64,000 nt of DNA from Molossus alvarezi (lineage: Eukaryota > Chordata > Mammalia > Chiroptera > Molossidae). The position numbers and the translations under genes are program-made. The notes beneath the pieces were generated by a model. That model made no database searches and was not told the origin of the DNA. It worked only from the letters and a program-made list of their open reading frames with translations. Below, piece by piece: positions 37,501-50,413 of this stretch (within the stretch, counting starts at the first letter, position 1; every line of letters begins with the position of its first letter). The stretch covers positions 69,501 to 133,500 of the forward strand of contig JBAWUJ010000084.1 of the NCBI GenBank assembly GCA_037176705.1, given 5' to 3'.

Positions 37501-38423
37501 GACCCGTGAATCCATAAAAATTCTAGAAGAAAATGTAGGCAACAAAATTTCGGACATCATACGAAGCAGAATTTTCACTGATACATCACCTAAGGCAACA
37601 GAAATAAAGGAGAAAATGAACACATGGGACTACATCAAACTCCAAAGCTTCTGCACAGCAAAAGAAACAATCATCAAAATGGAAAGGCAACCCACTGTAT
37701 GGGAGAACATCATTGCCAATGATGTATCAGATAAGGGGTTAATTTCCAATATATATAGAGTGCTCCTACAACTCCACAAAAGGAAGACAAAGAACCCAAT
37801 TGAAAAATGGGCAGAGGAGCTGAATAGACACCTCTCCAAACAGGACATACAAATGGCCAAGAGACATATGAAGAAATGCTCAACATCACTAATCATCAGA
37901 GAGATGCAAATTAAAACAACAATGAGGTATCACCTCACACCTGTCAGAATGGCCGCCATCAACAAATCATCAAACAACAAGTGTTGGCGAGGGTGTGGAG
38001 AAAAGGGGACTCTAATACACTGCTGGTGGGAATGCAGACTGGTGCAGCCGCTATGGAAAACAATATGGTGGCTACCTCAAAAAGTTAAGAATTGAACTTC
38101 CATTTGACCCAGTGATCCCACTGCTGGGAATATACCCTAAGAAGCCTGAAACACCAATCAGGAAGAATATAAGTACCCCCATGTTCATAGCAGCACTATT
38201 TACAATAGCTAAGATCTGGAAACAGCCCAAGTGTCCACCAGTAGCAGAATGGATAAAGAAGCTGTGGTACATATACACAATGGAGTACTATGCAGCGGTA
38301 AGAGAGAAAGATCTCTTATCCTTTGAGACGACATGGAGGGACCTGGAAAGTATTATCCTAAGTGAAAGAAGCCAAGCAGAAAAAGACAAATACCACATGA
38401 TCTCACTTATATACGGAATATAA
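34600..38423 (+). pseudogene. L1 ORF2, copy 4, broken with an extra frameshift
   Basis: Lesions as in copy 3: TAG 34939-34941, inserted T at 35076, TGA 36200-36202, TGA 38093-38095. The 603-codon RT block is at 36284-38095 and encodes the same residues as in copies 1-3. Confidence 0.95.
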
Positions 38424-38686
38424 TGAACATAACAATCTGAGGAATACAGTAGACCCAGACACATGGAAGTAGGGCACAGACTGACAGAAGAGGGGATGGG
38501 GGGTGGGGGGGGGGAAGAGATAAACCAAAGAACTTATATGGATGTATGCATGACCAATGGACATGGACAACTAAGCCGGGGACAGGGTGGAGGGGGGGTG
38601 GGGTGGGGGGTGCCAATGGGGTAAAAAGGTAAAATATCTGTAACAAAAAAATAAATAAAAATTCATAAAAAAAAAAAAAAAGAAAA
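38424..38686 (+). other. L1 3' UTR, copy 4
   Basis: 263 bp. No difference from copy 2 noticed. Confidence 0.85.
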
Positions 38687-38698
38687 AAAGTACACCAG
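38687..38698 (+). repeat. L1 target-site duplication, 3' copy (L1 copy 4)
   Basis: AAAGTACACCAG; pairs with 32842-32853. Confidence 0.88.
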
Positions 38699-40661
38699 TC
38701 ATGAACACTTTTGACTATGCCAGTGTATTCCCATAGGTTCTTCGGGAAAAGAGTCTTGAAACAAGTGAATCCATGACCATTGTTCAATGACTGACACTCC
38801 CTCTTTTAAAATGATCACTTTTTTGTTATAATGGCTTGAATAAGAGGATTGATTACTTGTCAGTTATCAAGAAATAGGCTGAATGTGTCACAGGGAATTA
38901 TAAAGATAGGTTCAGGAGATTTCATTCATGAACAAGGTACAATTCCAGCATTTCACAATGATGGAAAGTGCTTACTTTGAATTCTCAGGAGAAAACAGGT
39001 ATCTACTCCTTATGTGTTTTGAGGACATCGGTCCAAACAGTGAAATGCCTGCAGGATCCAAGAATGACACTGATTCATTCGGTAACAACTTTAAAGAATG
39101 TATGTAGAACTGAATAGGGTATAGATTTCCATGACCTGAATGTTGCCCTAACCAATGTGTTTGATTTCTGCAGCCCAGCATTTATTGGATATCAAGATGA
39201 CTCCTAGACACTTCCAGGCAAACAACACATATCCAAGGCTAAAACGTAGTATGTTGAGAAGCTGCCTCATCAACTACTACAGGTTGACTTTTCTTGTCAC
39301 ATGGGAAAGAAGGCAGACACCTGCATTTACTTACAACACTGTTTCACACTCCAATGGAAAGTATGGCCTGCACCCCGGGCAGAATTAGGGTGTAAGTAAT
39401 GGAAGTGGATACCCAGGTCCACTGTACAAGTGTATTTTCCCTAGAAAACTCCTCTGGTTCTAATTCACAGAGATGTTCAATGTGAAAAACCCATGGAATT
39501 GTCAGTGTCTTCCAATTCATGGATTTACTCCTTGCATGTAGACAACCAGTGTTTCAACTACATCACTTTACATGTGTTCAGTTTCACTGCTTCACGAATG
39601 AACATGTGTAACACCAGTAGTTATCAATCCTTCCATTGATTCAGTCTTGACCATATGTTGGTTCACTGTTCTGAGTAAGAATCATGCGAAACCAACTGCT
39701 ACAGCAGAAAGCAATCTTTTTCCAAGTATGGCCTTCAAAAATGGGCTTCAATACGATCCAATTTTTGAAACCATGAACAACACAGAACACAAAAAGGGAT
39801 AACTTTGGATTGTACACATAAGTGTGCTCTGTCCTAGTTGTTCTTTCCATGATATGACTGGATCTCTCCCCTAAACGAGGAGAGTGTACAAGAAAATGTT
39901 CATGTTACTCAAGATCTGTGCATTAACTTAACCCAAATGGAAATAGTCAATCATTCCAACAGTTGTTTGACTAAAACATGATTGTTCACACGTTCCCTGC
40001 AAAGGTATTTAACTTACCAAAAAAAAAAATATGCCACTGAGTGAATGTGGCCCCTGGCTCTCACAGAATTTTGCCCAGAATTTAGTGTATCCAAGACTGC
40101 ACCAGCAAGTCTAGTGTGTCTTTGTCTGGAACAAGAGAAAGAAACTTACACTCCTAAGTTTAAGTGTGATTCCACCTTTACAAATGGACACTTCTTAAAC
40201 ACTTAACCAAAACAACATATGCTTTGAGGAGCCTCACGCTCTAGGCTTCATGGAAATGATTTTTGTGCACTGAAGTGAAGAGTAATCACACAGTTCATTT
40301 GGAATAGGTTTGGTTTGTATACACTCTCCTACAAACAAACTAGAGTGAAAAGTATGTCTATGGACCTATCAACAGTTAGGTTGCCACATTACCTTAAATC
40401 AATACTTTCCACAACTGTGCTAAGAACACGTAATCTGAAAAACAGTACAACAGTGGTGGTTCAAGGACGTGTGAACTGGGTATAGCCCTAGAACCTTTTA
40501 CTCAATATTTGGATATTATCTGAAGAAGGATGTCTATTAGAACACAATTCTTAGAAGAGAGAGCCATTAAACAGTCAATTTAACACTGCAACCGTATTAA
40601 GGTTTGCATTCTGCTCTTGAACTGAATGTTATTATATTATTCTGCACAGAAAGAACACCAG
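38699..40661 (+). repeat. Satellite monomer A, unit 4
   Basis: 1963 bp. Standard A. Confidence 0.95.
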
Positions 40662-42613
40662 TCATGAACACTTTTGACTATCCCAGTGTATTCCCATAGG
40701 TTCTTCGGGGAAAGAGTCTTGAAACAAGTGAATCCATGACCATTGTTCAAAGAATGACACTCCCTCTTTTCAATGGATCACATTTTTGTTATAATGGCTA
40801 GAATAAGAGGATTGATTACTTGTCAGTTATCAAGAAATAGGCTGAATTTGTCACAGGGAATTATAAAGACAGGTTCAGGAGATTTCATTCATGAACAAGG
40901 TTCAATTCCAGCATTTCACAATGATGGAAAGTGCTTACTTTGAATTCTCAGTAGAAAACAGGTATCTACTCCTTATGTGTTTTGAGGAAATCGGTCCAAA
41001 CAGTGAAATGTATGCAGGATTCAAGAATGACACTGATTCATTCGGTAACAACTTTAAAGAATGTATATAGAACTGAATACGGTATAGATTTCCATGACCT
41101 GAATGTTGCGCTAACCAATGTGTTTGGTTTCTGCAGCCCAACATTTATTGGATATCAAGATGACTCCTAGACACTTCCAGGCAAAAACACATATCAAGGC
41201 TAAAACGTAGTATGTTGAAAAGCTGCCTCATCAACTAGTACAGGTTGACTTTTCTTGTCACATGGGAAAGAAGGCAGACACCTGCATTTACTTACAACAC
41301 TGTTTCACACTCCAATGGAAAGTATGCCCTGCACCCTGGGCATAATTAGTGTGTTAGTCATTGAAATGATAACCCAGGTCCACTGTACAAGTGCATTATC
41401 TCTAGAACACTCCTCTTCTTCTAATTCACAAAGATGTTCAATGTGAAAAACCCATGGAATTGTCAGTGTCTTCCAATTCATGGATTTACTCCTTGCATGT
41501 TGACAACCAATGTTTCAACTACATCACTTTACATGTGTTCATTTTCACTGCTTCAAGAATGCACATGTGTAACACCAGTAGTTATCAATCTTTCCATTGA
41601 TTCAGTCTTGACCATATTTTGGTTCACTGTTCTGAGTAAGAATCATGCGAAACCAACTGCTACAGCAGAAACCAAACTTTTTCCAAGTATGGCCTTCAAA
41701 AATGGGCTTCAATACGATCCAATCTTTGAAACCATGATCAACACAGAACACAAAAAGGGATAACTTTGGATTCTACACATGTGTGCTCTGTCCTAGTTGT
41801 TCTTTCCATGATATGACTGGATCTCTCCACAAAACGAGGAGAGTGTACATGAAAGTGTTCATGTTACTCAAGATCTGTGCATTAACTTAACCCAAATGGA
41901 AATATTCAATCATTCCAACAGTTGTTTGACTAAAACCTGATTGTTCACACTTTCCCTGCAAAGGTACTTAACTAACCAAGGAAAAACATGCCACTGAGTG
42001 AAGGTGGCCCCTGGCTCTCACAGAATTTTGCCCAGAATTCAGTGTATCCAGACTGCACCAGCAAGTCTTGTGTGTCCTTGTCTGGAAAAAGAGAAAGAAA
42101 CTTACACTCCTAAGTTTAAGTGTGATTCCACCTTTACAAATGGACATTTCTTAAACACTTAACCAAAACAACATATGCTTTGAGGAGCCTCACGCTCTAG
42201 GCTTCATGGAAGTGACTTTTTTGCTACTGAAGAGTTCTAACACAGTTCATTTGGAATAGGTTTGCTTTGTATACACTCTCCTACAAACAAATTAGAGTGA
42301 AAAGTATGTCTAAGGACCTATCAACAGTTAGGTTGCCACATTACCTTAAATCAATACTTTCCACAACTGTGCTAAGAACACGTAATCTGAAAAGCAGTGC
42401 AACAGTGGTGGTTCAAGGATGTGTGAACTGGGTATAGCCCTAGAACCTTTTACTCAATATTTGGATATTATTTGAAGAAGGTTGTCTATTGGAACACAGT
42501 TCTTAGAAGAGAGAGCCACTAAACAGTCAATTTGACACTGCAACCCTATTAAGGTTTGCATTCTGCTCTTGAACTGAATGTTATTATATTATTCTGCACA
42601 GAAAGAACTCCAG
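40662..42613 (+). repeat. Satellite monomer B, unit 4
   Basis: 1952 bp. Standard B. Confidence 0.95.
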
Positions 42614-44568
42614 TCATGAACACTTTTGACTATGCCAGTGTATTCCCATAGGTTCTTCGGGGAAAGAGTCTTGAATCAAGTGAATCCATGTCCATTGTTC
42701 AAACACTGACACTCCCTCTTTTAAATTGATCACTTTTTGTTATAATGGCTTGAATAAGAGGATTGACTGCTTGTCAGTTATAAAGAAATACGCTGAATAT
42801 GTCACAGGGAATTATAAAGATAGGTTCAGGAGATTTCATTCATGAACAAGGTACAATTCCAGCATTTCACAATGATGGAAAGTGCTTACTTTGAATTTTC
42901 AGGAGAAAATAGGTACCTACTCCTTATGTTTTTTAAGGACATCGGTCCTAACAGTGAAATGCCTGCAGGATCCAAGAATGACACTGATTCATTCGGTAAC
43001 AACTTTAAAGAATGTATGTAGAACTGAATAGGGTATAGATTTCCCTGACCTGAATGTTGCCCTAACCAATGTTTTTGATTTCTGCTGCCCAGCATTTATT
43101 GGATATCAAGATGACTCCTAGACACTTCCAGGCAACAACACATATCCAAGGCTAGAACGTGGTATGTTGAGAAGCTGCCTCATCAACTAGTACAGGTTGG
43201 CTTTTCTTGTCACATAGGAAAGAAGGCAGACACCTGCATTTACTTACAACACTGTTTCACACTCCAATGGATAGTATGGCCTGCACCCCGGGCAGAATTA
43301 GTGTGAAAGTAATTGAAATGGATACCCAGGTCCTCTGTACAAGTGCATTTTCTCTAGAAAACTCCTCTGGTTCTAATTCACAGAGATGTTCAATGTGAAA
43401 AACCCATGGAATTGTCAGTGTCTTCCAATTCATGGATTTACTCCATGCATGTAGACAACCAATGTTTCAACTACATCACTTTATATGTGTTCTATTTCAC
43501 TGCTTCACGAATGAACATGAGTAACACCAGTAGTTATCAATCTTTCCATTGATTCAGTCTTGACCATATGTTGGTTCACTGTTCTGAGTAAGAATCATGG
43601 GAAACCAACTGCTACAGAAGAAACCAAAAATTTTCCATGTATGGCCTTCAAAAATGGGCTTCAATACGATCCAATCTTTGAAACCATGAACCACACAGAA
43701 CACAAAAAGGGATAACTTTGGATTCTACACATAAGTGTGCTCTGTCCTAGTTGTTCTTTCCATGATATGACTGGATCTCTCCACAAAACGAGGAGAGTGT
43801 ACATGAAAGTGTTCATGTTACTCAACATCTGTCCATTAACTTAACCCAAATGGAAATATTTAATCATTCCAACAGTTAGTTGACTAGAACATGATTGTTC
43901 ACACTTTCCCTGCCAAGGTACTTAACTTCCCAAGGAAAAACAGGCCACTGAGTGAATGTGGCCCCTGGCTCTCACAGCATTTTGCCCAGAATTCAGTGTA
44001 TCCAAGACTGCACCAGCAAGTCTTGTGTCTCTTTGTCTGGCACAAGAGAAAGAAACTTACACTCCTAAGTTTAAGTGTGATTCCACCTTTACAAATGGAC
44101 ATTTCTTAAACACTTAACCAAAACAACATATGCTTTGAGGAGCCTCACGCTCTAGGCTTCATGGACGTGACTTTTGTGCTACTGAAGAGTTCTAACACAG
44201 TTCATTTGGAGTAGGTTTGTTTTGTACACACTCTCCTACAAATAAACTAGAGGGAAAAGTATGTCTAAGGACCTATCAACAGTTAGGTTGCCACATTACC
44301 TTAAATCAATACTTTCCACAACTGTGCTAAGAACACGTAATCTGAAAAACAGTACAACAGTGGTGGTTCAAGGACGTGTGAACTGGGTATAGCCCTAGAA
44401 CCTTTTACTCAGTATTTGGATATTATTTGAAGAAGGTTGTCTATTGGAACACAGTTCTTCGAACAGAGAGCCCCTAAACAGTCAATTTGACACTGCAACC
44501 GTATTAAGGTTTGCATTCTGCTCTTGAACTGAATGTAATTATATTATTCTGCACAGAAAGTACACCAG
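42614..44568 (+). repeat. Satellite monomer C, unit 4
   Basis: 1955 bp. It has TATAATGGCTTG, the state shared with A monomers and probably ancestral, instead of the A of units 1 and 2. Confidence 0.95.
44557..44568 (+). repeat. L1 target-site duplication, 5' copy (L1 copy 5)
   Basis: AAAGTACACCAG; pairs with 50402-50413. Confidence 0.88.
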
Positions 44569-45387
44569 GGACCGAAAAATGGCGGCGGAGTGAACGGAGC
44601 TACACAGACCGTCTCCCAGAACCAAACTGCAATTACAACTATAACACAGACAAATGGACGGGAAAAACCAACAGAAAAGCAGCTTGCGAGGACCATACAA
44701 CGAGGGACACTGACTCCATCCCCGTAGGCTTGCGAAGACGCGAGACGGGGCTGGGAGCCCAAGGTCGGCAGCTCCGCAGCGGCCTCAGCTGGGAGAGGCG
44801 CCCTCGGGTCACACTCCCAGGCGGCTCCACAGCGCAGCCGGGACAGAGGCTAAAACAGCCACAGCCACTCACCTTGGGCTCCGGCAGAGGGAGGGCAGAC
44901 TGGACTGGAACTGTGTCGGGACACTCGGGGTTTGGAGCGCGCTCAGAGCTTTGGCTGAGTGCAGCCACTCAGGAGGGTGGCCACATTGCTCCTTCCCAGG
45001 GCTCTGAGGAGAGGCAGCAGCCCCTCTCTCGGAGATCCATCCCCATCCTGTGGGCCATTGAAGTGCTAATTGAGGCTCACTAACAACCAGCATCTGCCCC
45101 ACCCTCGTGAAAGCCCCTTGGCTGAGCACAAGAGGGAGTTTTTCAATCAACTGACAACCCCAAACTCATCAATTAACCTAGACTGCTAGCCTCCAGGCAA
45201 AAAGCTAGAGGATAACAGTACGTTTCCTGGGCTGGCAACTTTAACCAGGAAAGTAAGACTTGACAGTGGTGTTCAACGTGGGTCCTCCCTCGCTCATCTA
45301 AACACAGGAGAGGGAGCCACAAACAGCAGAACACCAACACCCACAGGGAGAACTTGACAGGCTCCAAAGCCCACAGTGATAGCCAAA
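44569..45387 (+). promoter_or_regulatory. L1 5' UTR / internal promoter, copy 5
   Basis: 819 bp. It carries G at 45222 (CAGTACGTTT), as in copies 2 and 6. Confidence 0.75.
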
Positions 45388-46269
45388 ATGGTGAAACACA
45401 GAAACAGAAGCCAAATGAAAGAGCAACACACCTCCACCGAAGATGAGATCAATGTGGAGCAATTAGGCATGTTAACAGAGCTAGAATTCAGAGCCATGAT
45501 CTTGAGGAAGCTGAACAGCATGAGTAAGGACATAGAGACACTGAAAATAAGCCAATTGGAAATTAAAAACCAACAAGAAGAAATAAAAAATGACATATCC
45601 GAAATGAAAAACACATTGGAAGGTTTAAAAAGCAGAGTAGGGGAAGCTGAGGACCGGATCAGTGAATTAGAAGACAGGGTAGAAAAAATCAACCAATCAG
45701 AAAAGCAAAAGGAAACAACTATTAAAAAACAGGAAGACAGCTTAAGAGAACTATGGGACAACTGGAAACGTAATAATATTCGCATCATAGGAGTCCCCGA
45801 AGAAGAAGAAAATGAGCAAGGGATAGAGAATGTATTCAAAACAATAGTGAGAGAAAACTTCCCTAATTTGGTGAAGGAAGAAGGCATTCAAGTTCAAGAA
45901 GCACAGAGAGTCCCAAGTAAGAAGAACCCAAACAGGCCCACTCCAAGACACATAGTAATTAAAATGCCACAAATTAAAGACGAAGAGGGAATCCTAAAAG
46001 CAGCAAGAGATAAGCAACAGGTTACCTACAAAGGGAACCCCATAAGGCTCTCAGCTGACTTCTCAGAAGAAACACTACAGGCCAGAAGAGAATGGCATGA
46101 AGTAATCAAAGTCATGAAAAACAAGAATCTGAATCCAAGACTACTCTACCCAGCAAGGCTATCATTCAAAATAGAAGATCAAATAAAGAGCTTCCCAGAC
46201 AAAAAAAGGCTAAGGGAATACATTAGCACCAAACCAGCACTGCAAGAAATGTTAAAAGGACTGCTGTAA
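45388..46269 (+). CDS. L1 ORF1 protein, copy 5 (intact, 293 aa)
   Basis: Intact frame with Ser8 (as copies 2 and 6) and Glu238 (as copies 3 and 4). The switch between the two sets lies somewhere in 45411-46100. This is either a recombination join or an evolutionary intermediate. Confidence 0.93.
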   Translation: MVKHRNRSQMKEQHTSTEDEINVEQLGMLTELEFRAMILRKLNSMSKDIETLKISQLEIKNQQEEIKNDISEMKNTLEGLKSRVGEAEDRISELEDRVEKINQSEKQKETTIKKQEDSLRELWDNWKRNNIRIIGVPEEEENEQGIENVFKTIVRENFPNLVKEEGIQVQEAQRVPSKKNPNRPTPRHIVIKMPQIKDEEGILKAARDKQQVTYKGNPIRLSADFSEETLQARREWHEVIKVMKNKNLNPRLLYPARLSFKIEDQIKSFPDKKRLREYISTKPALQEMLKGLL

Positions 46270-46314
46270 TTAGCAGTAGAAATGGGAAGAAAAATAGAAC
46301 CACACTAAACAAAA

Positions 46315-49300
46315 ATGGCAATAAATAAGTACATATCAATAATCACCTTAAACGTCAATGGATTGAATGCTCCCATAAAGAGACACAGAGTAGCTGATTG
46401 GATAAGAAAGCATGACTCATCTATATGTTGTTTACAAGAGACCCACCTCTCAACAAAAGACTCACATAGGTTGAAAGTGAAGGGATGGAAAAAAATTTTC
46501 CAAGCAAATGGAAAGCAAAAAAAAGCTGGGGTAGCAATTCTCATATCTGATAAAATAGATTTCAAAATGAAGACCATAACTAGAGACAAAGACGGCCACT
46601 ACATAATATTGAAAGGCTCTATCCAACAGGAAGATATAACCTTGATAAACATATAGGCACCCAATATAGGAGCACCAAAATATATTAAAAATCTTCTGGA
46701 GGACTTCCAAGGAGAAATCGACAACAATACAATCATAGCAGGGGACTTCAACACCCCGTTGACAGCACTGGATAGATCCTCTAGGCAAAATAATTAGCAA
46801 GGAAACAGAGACTCTAAATGAAGCACTAGACCAAATGGATTTAATAGATATCTACAGAGAATTACACCCCAAAACTACAGAATACACATTCTTCTCAAGT
46901 GCACATGGGACATTCTCAAAGATAGACCACATGATAGGACACAAACTAAATCTCTGCAAGTTCAAGAAGATTGAAATCATATCAAGCATCTTCTCAGATC
47001 ACAATGGCATGAAACTAGAAATCAATTGCAACAAGAACATTCAAAGACATTTCAACACATGGAGGCTAAATAGCATGTTATTAAACAATGAATGGGTCAC
47101 CGAGGAGATCAAGGAAGAAATCAAAAACTTCCTGGAAACCAATGAAAATGAACACACAACAACACAAAATCTATGGGATGCAGCGAAAGCAGTTCTGAGA
47201 GGGAAGTTCATAGCACTACAGGCCTACCTCAAAAAACAAGAAAAATTTCTAATTGACTGTCTAACCTCACAACTTAAAGAATTAGAAAGCAAACAAAAAG
47301 AAAACCCCAGAGCAAGTAGAAGGAAGGAAATAGTAAAGATCAGAGCAGAAATAAATGACATAGAGACCAAAAAAACAATTCAAAGGATCAATGAAACAAA
47401 GAGCTGGTTTTTTGAAAAGATAAACAAGATTGATGGACCCTTGGCTAGACTCACCAAGAAACAAAGAGAGAGAACCCAAATACACAAAATCAGAAATGAA
47501 AGGGGAGAAGTAACAACCAACACCACGGAAATACAAAAGATCGTTAACAACTACTATGAACAACTATATGGCAACAAATTCGACAATCTAAGCGAAATGG
47601 ACAAATTTCTAGAAACACACAGTCTCCCAAAACTATTCCCGGAAGAGATAGAAAACTTGAACAGACCAATAACAACTAAGGAAATTGAAGAGGTAATCAA
47701 GACTCTCCCAGCAAACAAAAGCCCAGGCCCAGATGGTTTCACGGGGGAGTTTTACCGAACATTCAAAAGAGAACTAACACCCATTCTCCTCAAACTATTT
47801 CAAAAAATTCAAGAAGAAGGAAGACTTCCAAACTTGCTTTACAAGGCCAGCATAATTCTACTCCCAAAACCAGAAAAAGACACTACGAAGAAAGAAAACT
47901 ACCAATATCCCCGATGAACATAGACGCCAAAATCCTGAACAAAATATTAGCAAATCGGATCCAGAAATACATCAAAAAAAATTATTCACCATGACCAAGT
48001 GGGATTCATTCCAGGGATGCAAGGCTGGTACAATATTCGCAAATCAATAAACGTGATACACCACATAAACAAAATGAAGAATAAAAACCACATGATCATA
48101 TCAATAGATGCTGAAAAAGCATTCGACAAAATCCAGCATCCATTTCTGATAAAAACGCTCAGCAATGTAGGAATAGAGGGATCATATCTCGACATAATAA
48201 AGGCCATATATGAAAGACCTACAGCCAACATCATACTCAATGGACAGAAACTAAAAACATTTCCATTAAGAACAGGAACAAGACAGGGATGTCCACTTTC
48301 GCCACTCTTATTTAACATTGTACTGGAAGTCTTAGCCACAGCAATCGGACATGAAGAAAAAATAAAAGGGATCCAAATTGGAAAGGAGGAAGTGAAACTG
48401 CCATTATTTGCAGATGACATGATATTGTACATAGAAAACCCTAAAGACTCCATCAAAAATCTATTAGACTTAATAAATGAATTTGGCAAAGTAGCAGGAT
48501 ACAAAATTAACGTCAAGAAATCGACGGCATTCTTGTACATCAATGATGAACTCACAGAAAGAGAAACTGAAAAAACAATCCCATTTACCATCGCTCCAAA
48601 AAAATTACGATACCTAGGAATAAACTTAACCAAAGAAGTAAAGGACCTATTTGCAGAAAACTACAGGTCATTGAAAAAAGAAATAGAGGAAGATATAAAA
48701 AAGTGGAAGCACATACCCTGTTCATGGATTGGAAGAATTAACATCATTAAAATGTCCATACTACCCAAAGCAATCTATAGATTCAATGCAAGGCCCATCA
48801 AAATACCAACGACATATTTCATAGAACTAGAACAAATACTTCAAAAGTTCATATGGAACCAAAAAAGACCCCGAATAGCCACAGCAATCTTGAAAAAGAA
48901 GAACAAAGTAGGTGGGATCACAATACCACACATCAGGTTATACTACAAAGCGACTGTAACCAAAACAGCCTGGTACTGGCACAAGAACAGGCATATAGAC
49001 CAGTGGAACAGAACTGAAAACCCAGAAATGGACCCAAGGCAATACGCTCAATTAATATTTGACAAAGGTGGCAAGAGCATACAGTGGAGTAAAGACAGCC
49101 TCTTTAATAAATGGTGTTGGGAAAATTGGACAGCTACATGCAAAAAACTGAAACTAGACCATCAACTTACACCATACACAAAAATAAACTCAAAATGGAT
49201 AAAAGACTTAAATGTGACCCGTGAATCCATAAAAATTCTAGAAGAAAATGTAGGCAACAAAATTTCGGACATCATACGAAGCAGAATTTTCACTGATACA

Positions 49301-50138
49301 TCACCTAAGGCAACAGAAATAAAGGAGAAAATGAACACATGGGACTACATCAAACTCCAAAGCTTCTGCACAGCAAAAGAAACAATCATCAAAATGGAAA
49401 GGCAACCCACTGTATGGGAGAACATCATTGCCAATGATGTATCAGATAAGGGGTTAATTTCCAATATATATAGAGTGCTCCTACAACTCCACAAAAGGAA
49501 GACAAAGAACCCAATTGAAAAATGGGCAGAGGAGCTGAATAGACACCTCTCCAAACAGGACATACAAATGGCCAAGAGACATATGAAGAAATGCTCAACA
49601 TCACTAATCATCAGAGAGATGCAAATTAAAACAACAATGAGGTATCACCTCACACCTGTCAGAATGGCCGCCATCAACAAATCATCAAACAACAAGTGTT
49701 GGCGAGGGTGTGGAGAAAAGGGGACTCTAATACACTGCTGGTGGGAATGCAGACTGGTGCAGCCGCTATGGAAAACAATATGGTGGCTACCTCAAAAAGT
49801 TAAGAATTGAACTTCCATTTGACCCAGTGATCCCACTGCTGGGAATATACCCTAAGAAGCCTGAAACACCAATCAGGAAGAATATAAGTACCCCCATGTT
49901 CATAGCAGCACTATTTACAATAGCTAAGATCTGGAAACAGCCCAAGTGTCCACCAGTAGCAGAATGGATAAAGAAGCTGTGGTACATATACACAATGGAG
50001 TACTATGCAGCGGTAAGAGAGAAAGATCTCTTATCCTTTGAGACGACATGGAGGGACCTGGAAAGTATTATCCTAAGTGAAAGAAGCCAAGCAGAAAAAG
50101 ACAAATACCACATGATCTCACTTATATACGGAATATAA
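46315..50138 (+). pseudogene. L1 ORF2, copy 5, broken with an extra frameshift
   Basis: TAG 46654-46656, inserted T at 46791, TGA 47915-47917, TGA 49808-49810. The ORF2 type is that of copies 3 and 4, although the 5' UTR and the ORF1 start are of the copy 2/6 type. Confidence 0.95.
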
Positions 50139-50401
50139 TGAACATAACAATCTGAGGAATACAGTAGACCCAGACACATGGAAGTAGGGCACAGACTGAC
50201 AGAAGAGGGGATGGGGGGTGGGGGGGGGGAAGAGATAAACCAAAGAACTTATATGGATGTATGCATGACCAATGGACATGGACAACTAAGCCGGGGACAG
50301 GGTGGAGGGGGGGTGGGGTGGGGGGTGCCAATGGGGTAAAAAGGTAAAATATCTGTAACAAAAAAATAAATAAAAATTCATAAAAAAAAAAAAAAAGAAA
50401 A
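50139..50401 (+). other. L1 3' UTR, copy 5
   Basis: 263 bp. No difference from copy 2 noticed. Confidence 0.85.
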
Positions 50402-50413
50402 AAAGTACACCAG
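50402..50413 (+). repeat. L1 target-site duplication, 3' copy (L1 copy 5)
   Basis: AAAGTACACCAG; pairs with 44557-44568. Confidence 0.88.

Larger units (their letters stand above)
32854..38686 (+). mobile_element. L1: LINE-1 copy 4, full length, defective
   Basis: 5,833 bp, with duplications at 32842-32853 and 38687-38698. I saw no difference from copy 3 at the diagnostic sites checked, so the two are probably the most recent relatives in the window. Confidence 0.97.
32854..44568 (+). repeat. Composite unit 4 (canonical): L1 + A, B, C
   Basis: Complete unit of 11,715 bp. It is one base longer than unit 2 because of a single-base insertion in ORF2 at 35076. Confidence 0.97.
44569..50401 (+). 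mobile_element. L1: LINE-1 copy 5, full length, defective, intermediate type
   Basis: 5,833 bp, with duplications at 44557-44568 and 50402-50413. It has the copy 2/6 states at 45222 (G) and 45410 (ORF1 Ser8). It has the copy 3/4 states at 46101 (ORF1 Glu238), ORF2 Ile7 and the extra T at 46791. Confidence 0.97.
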
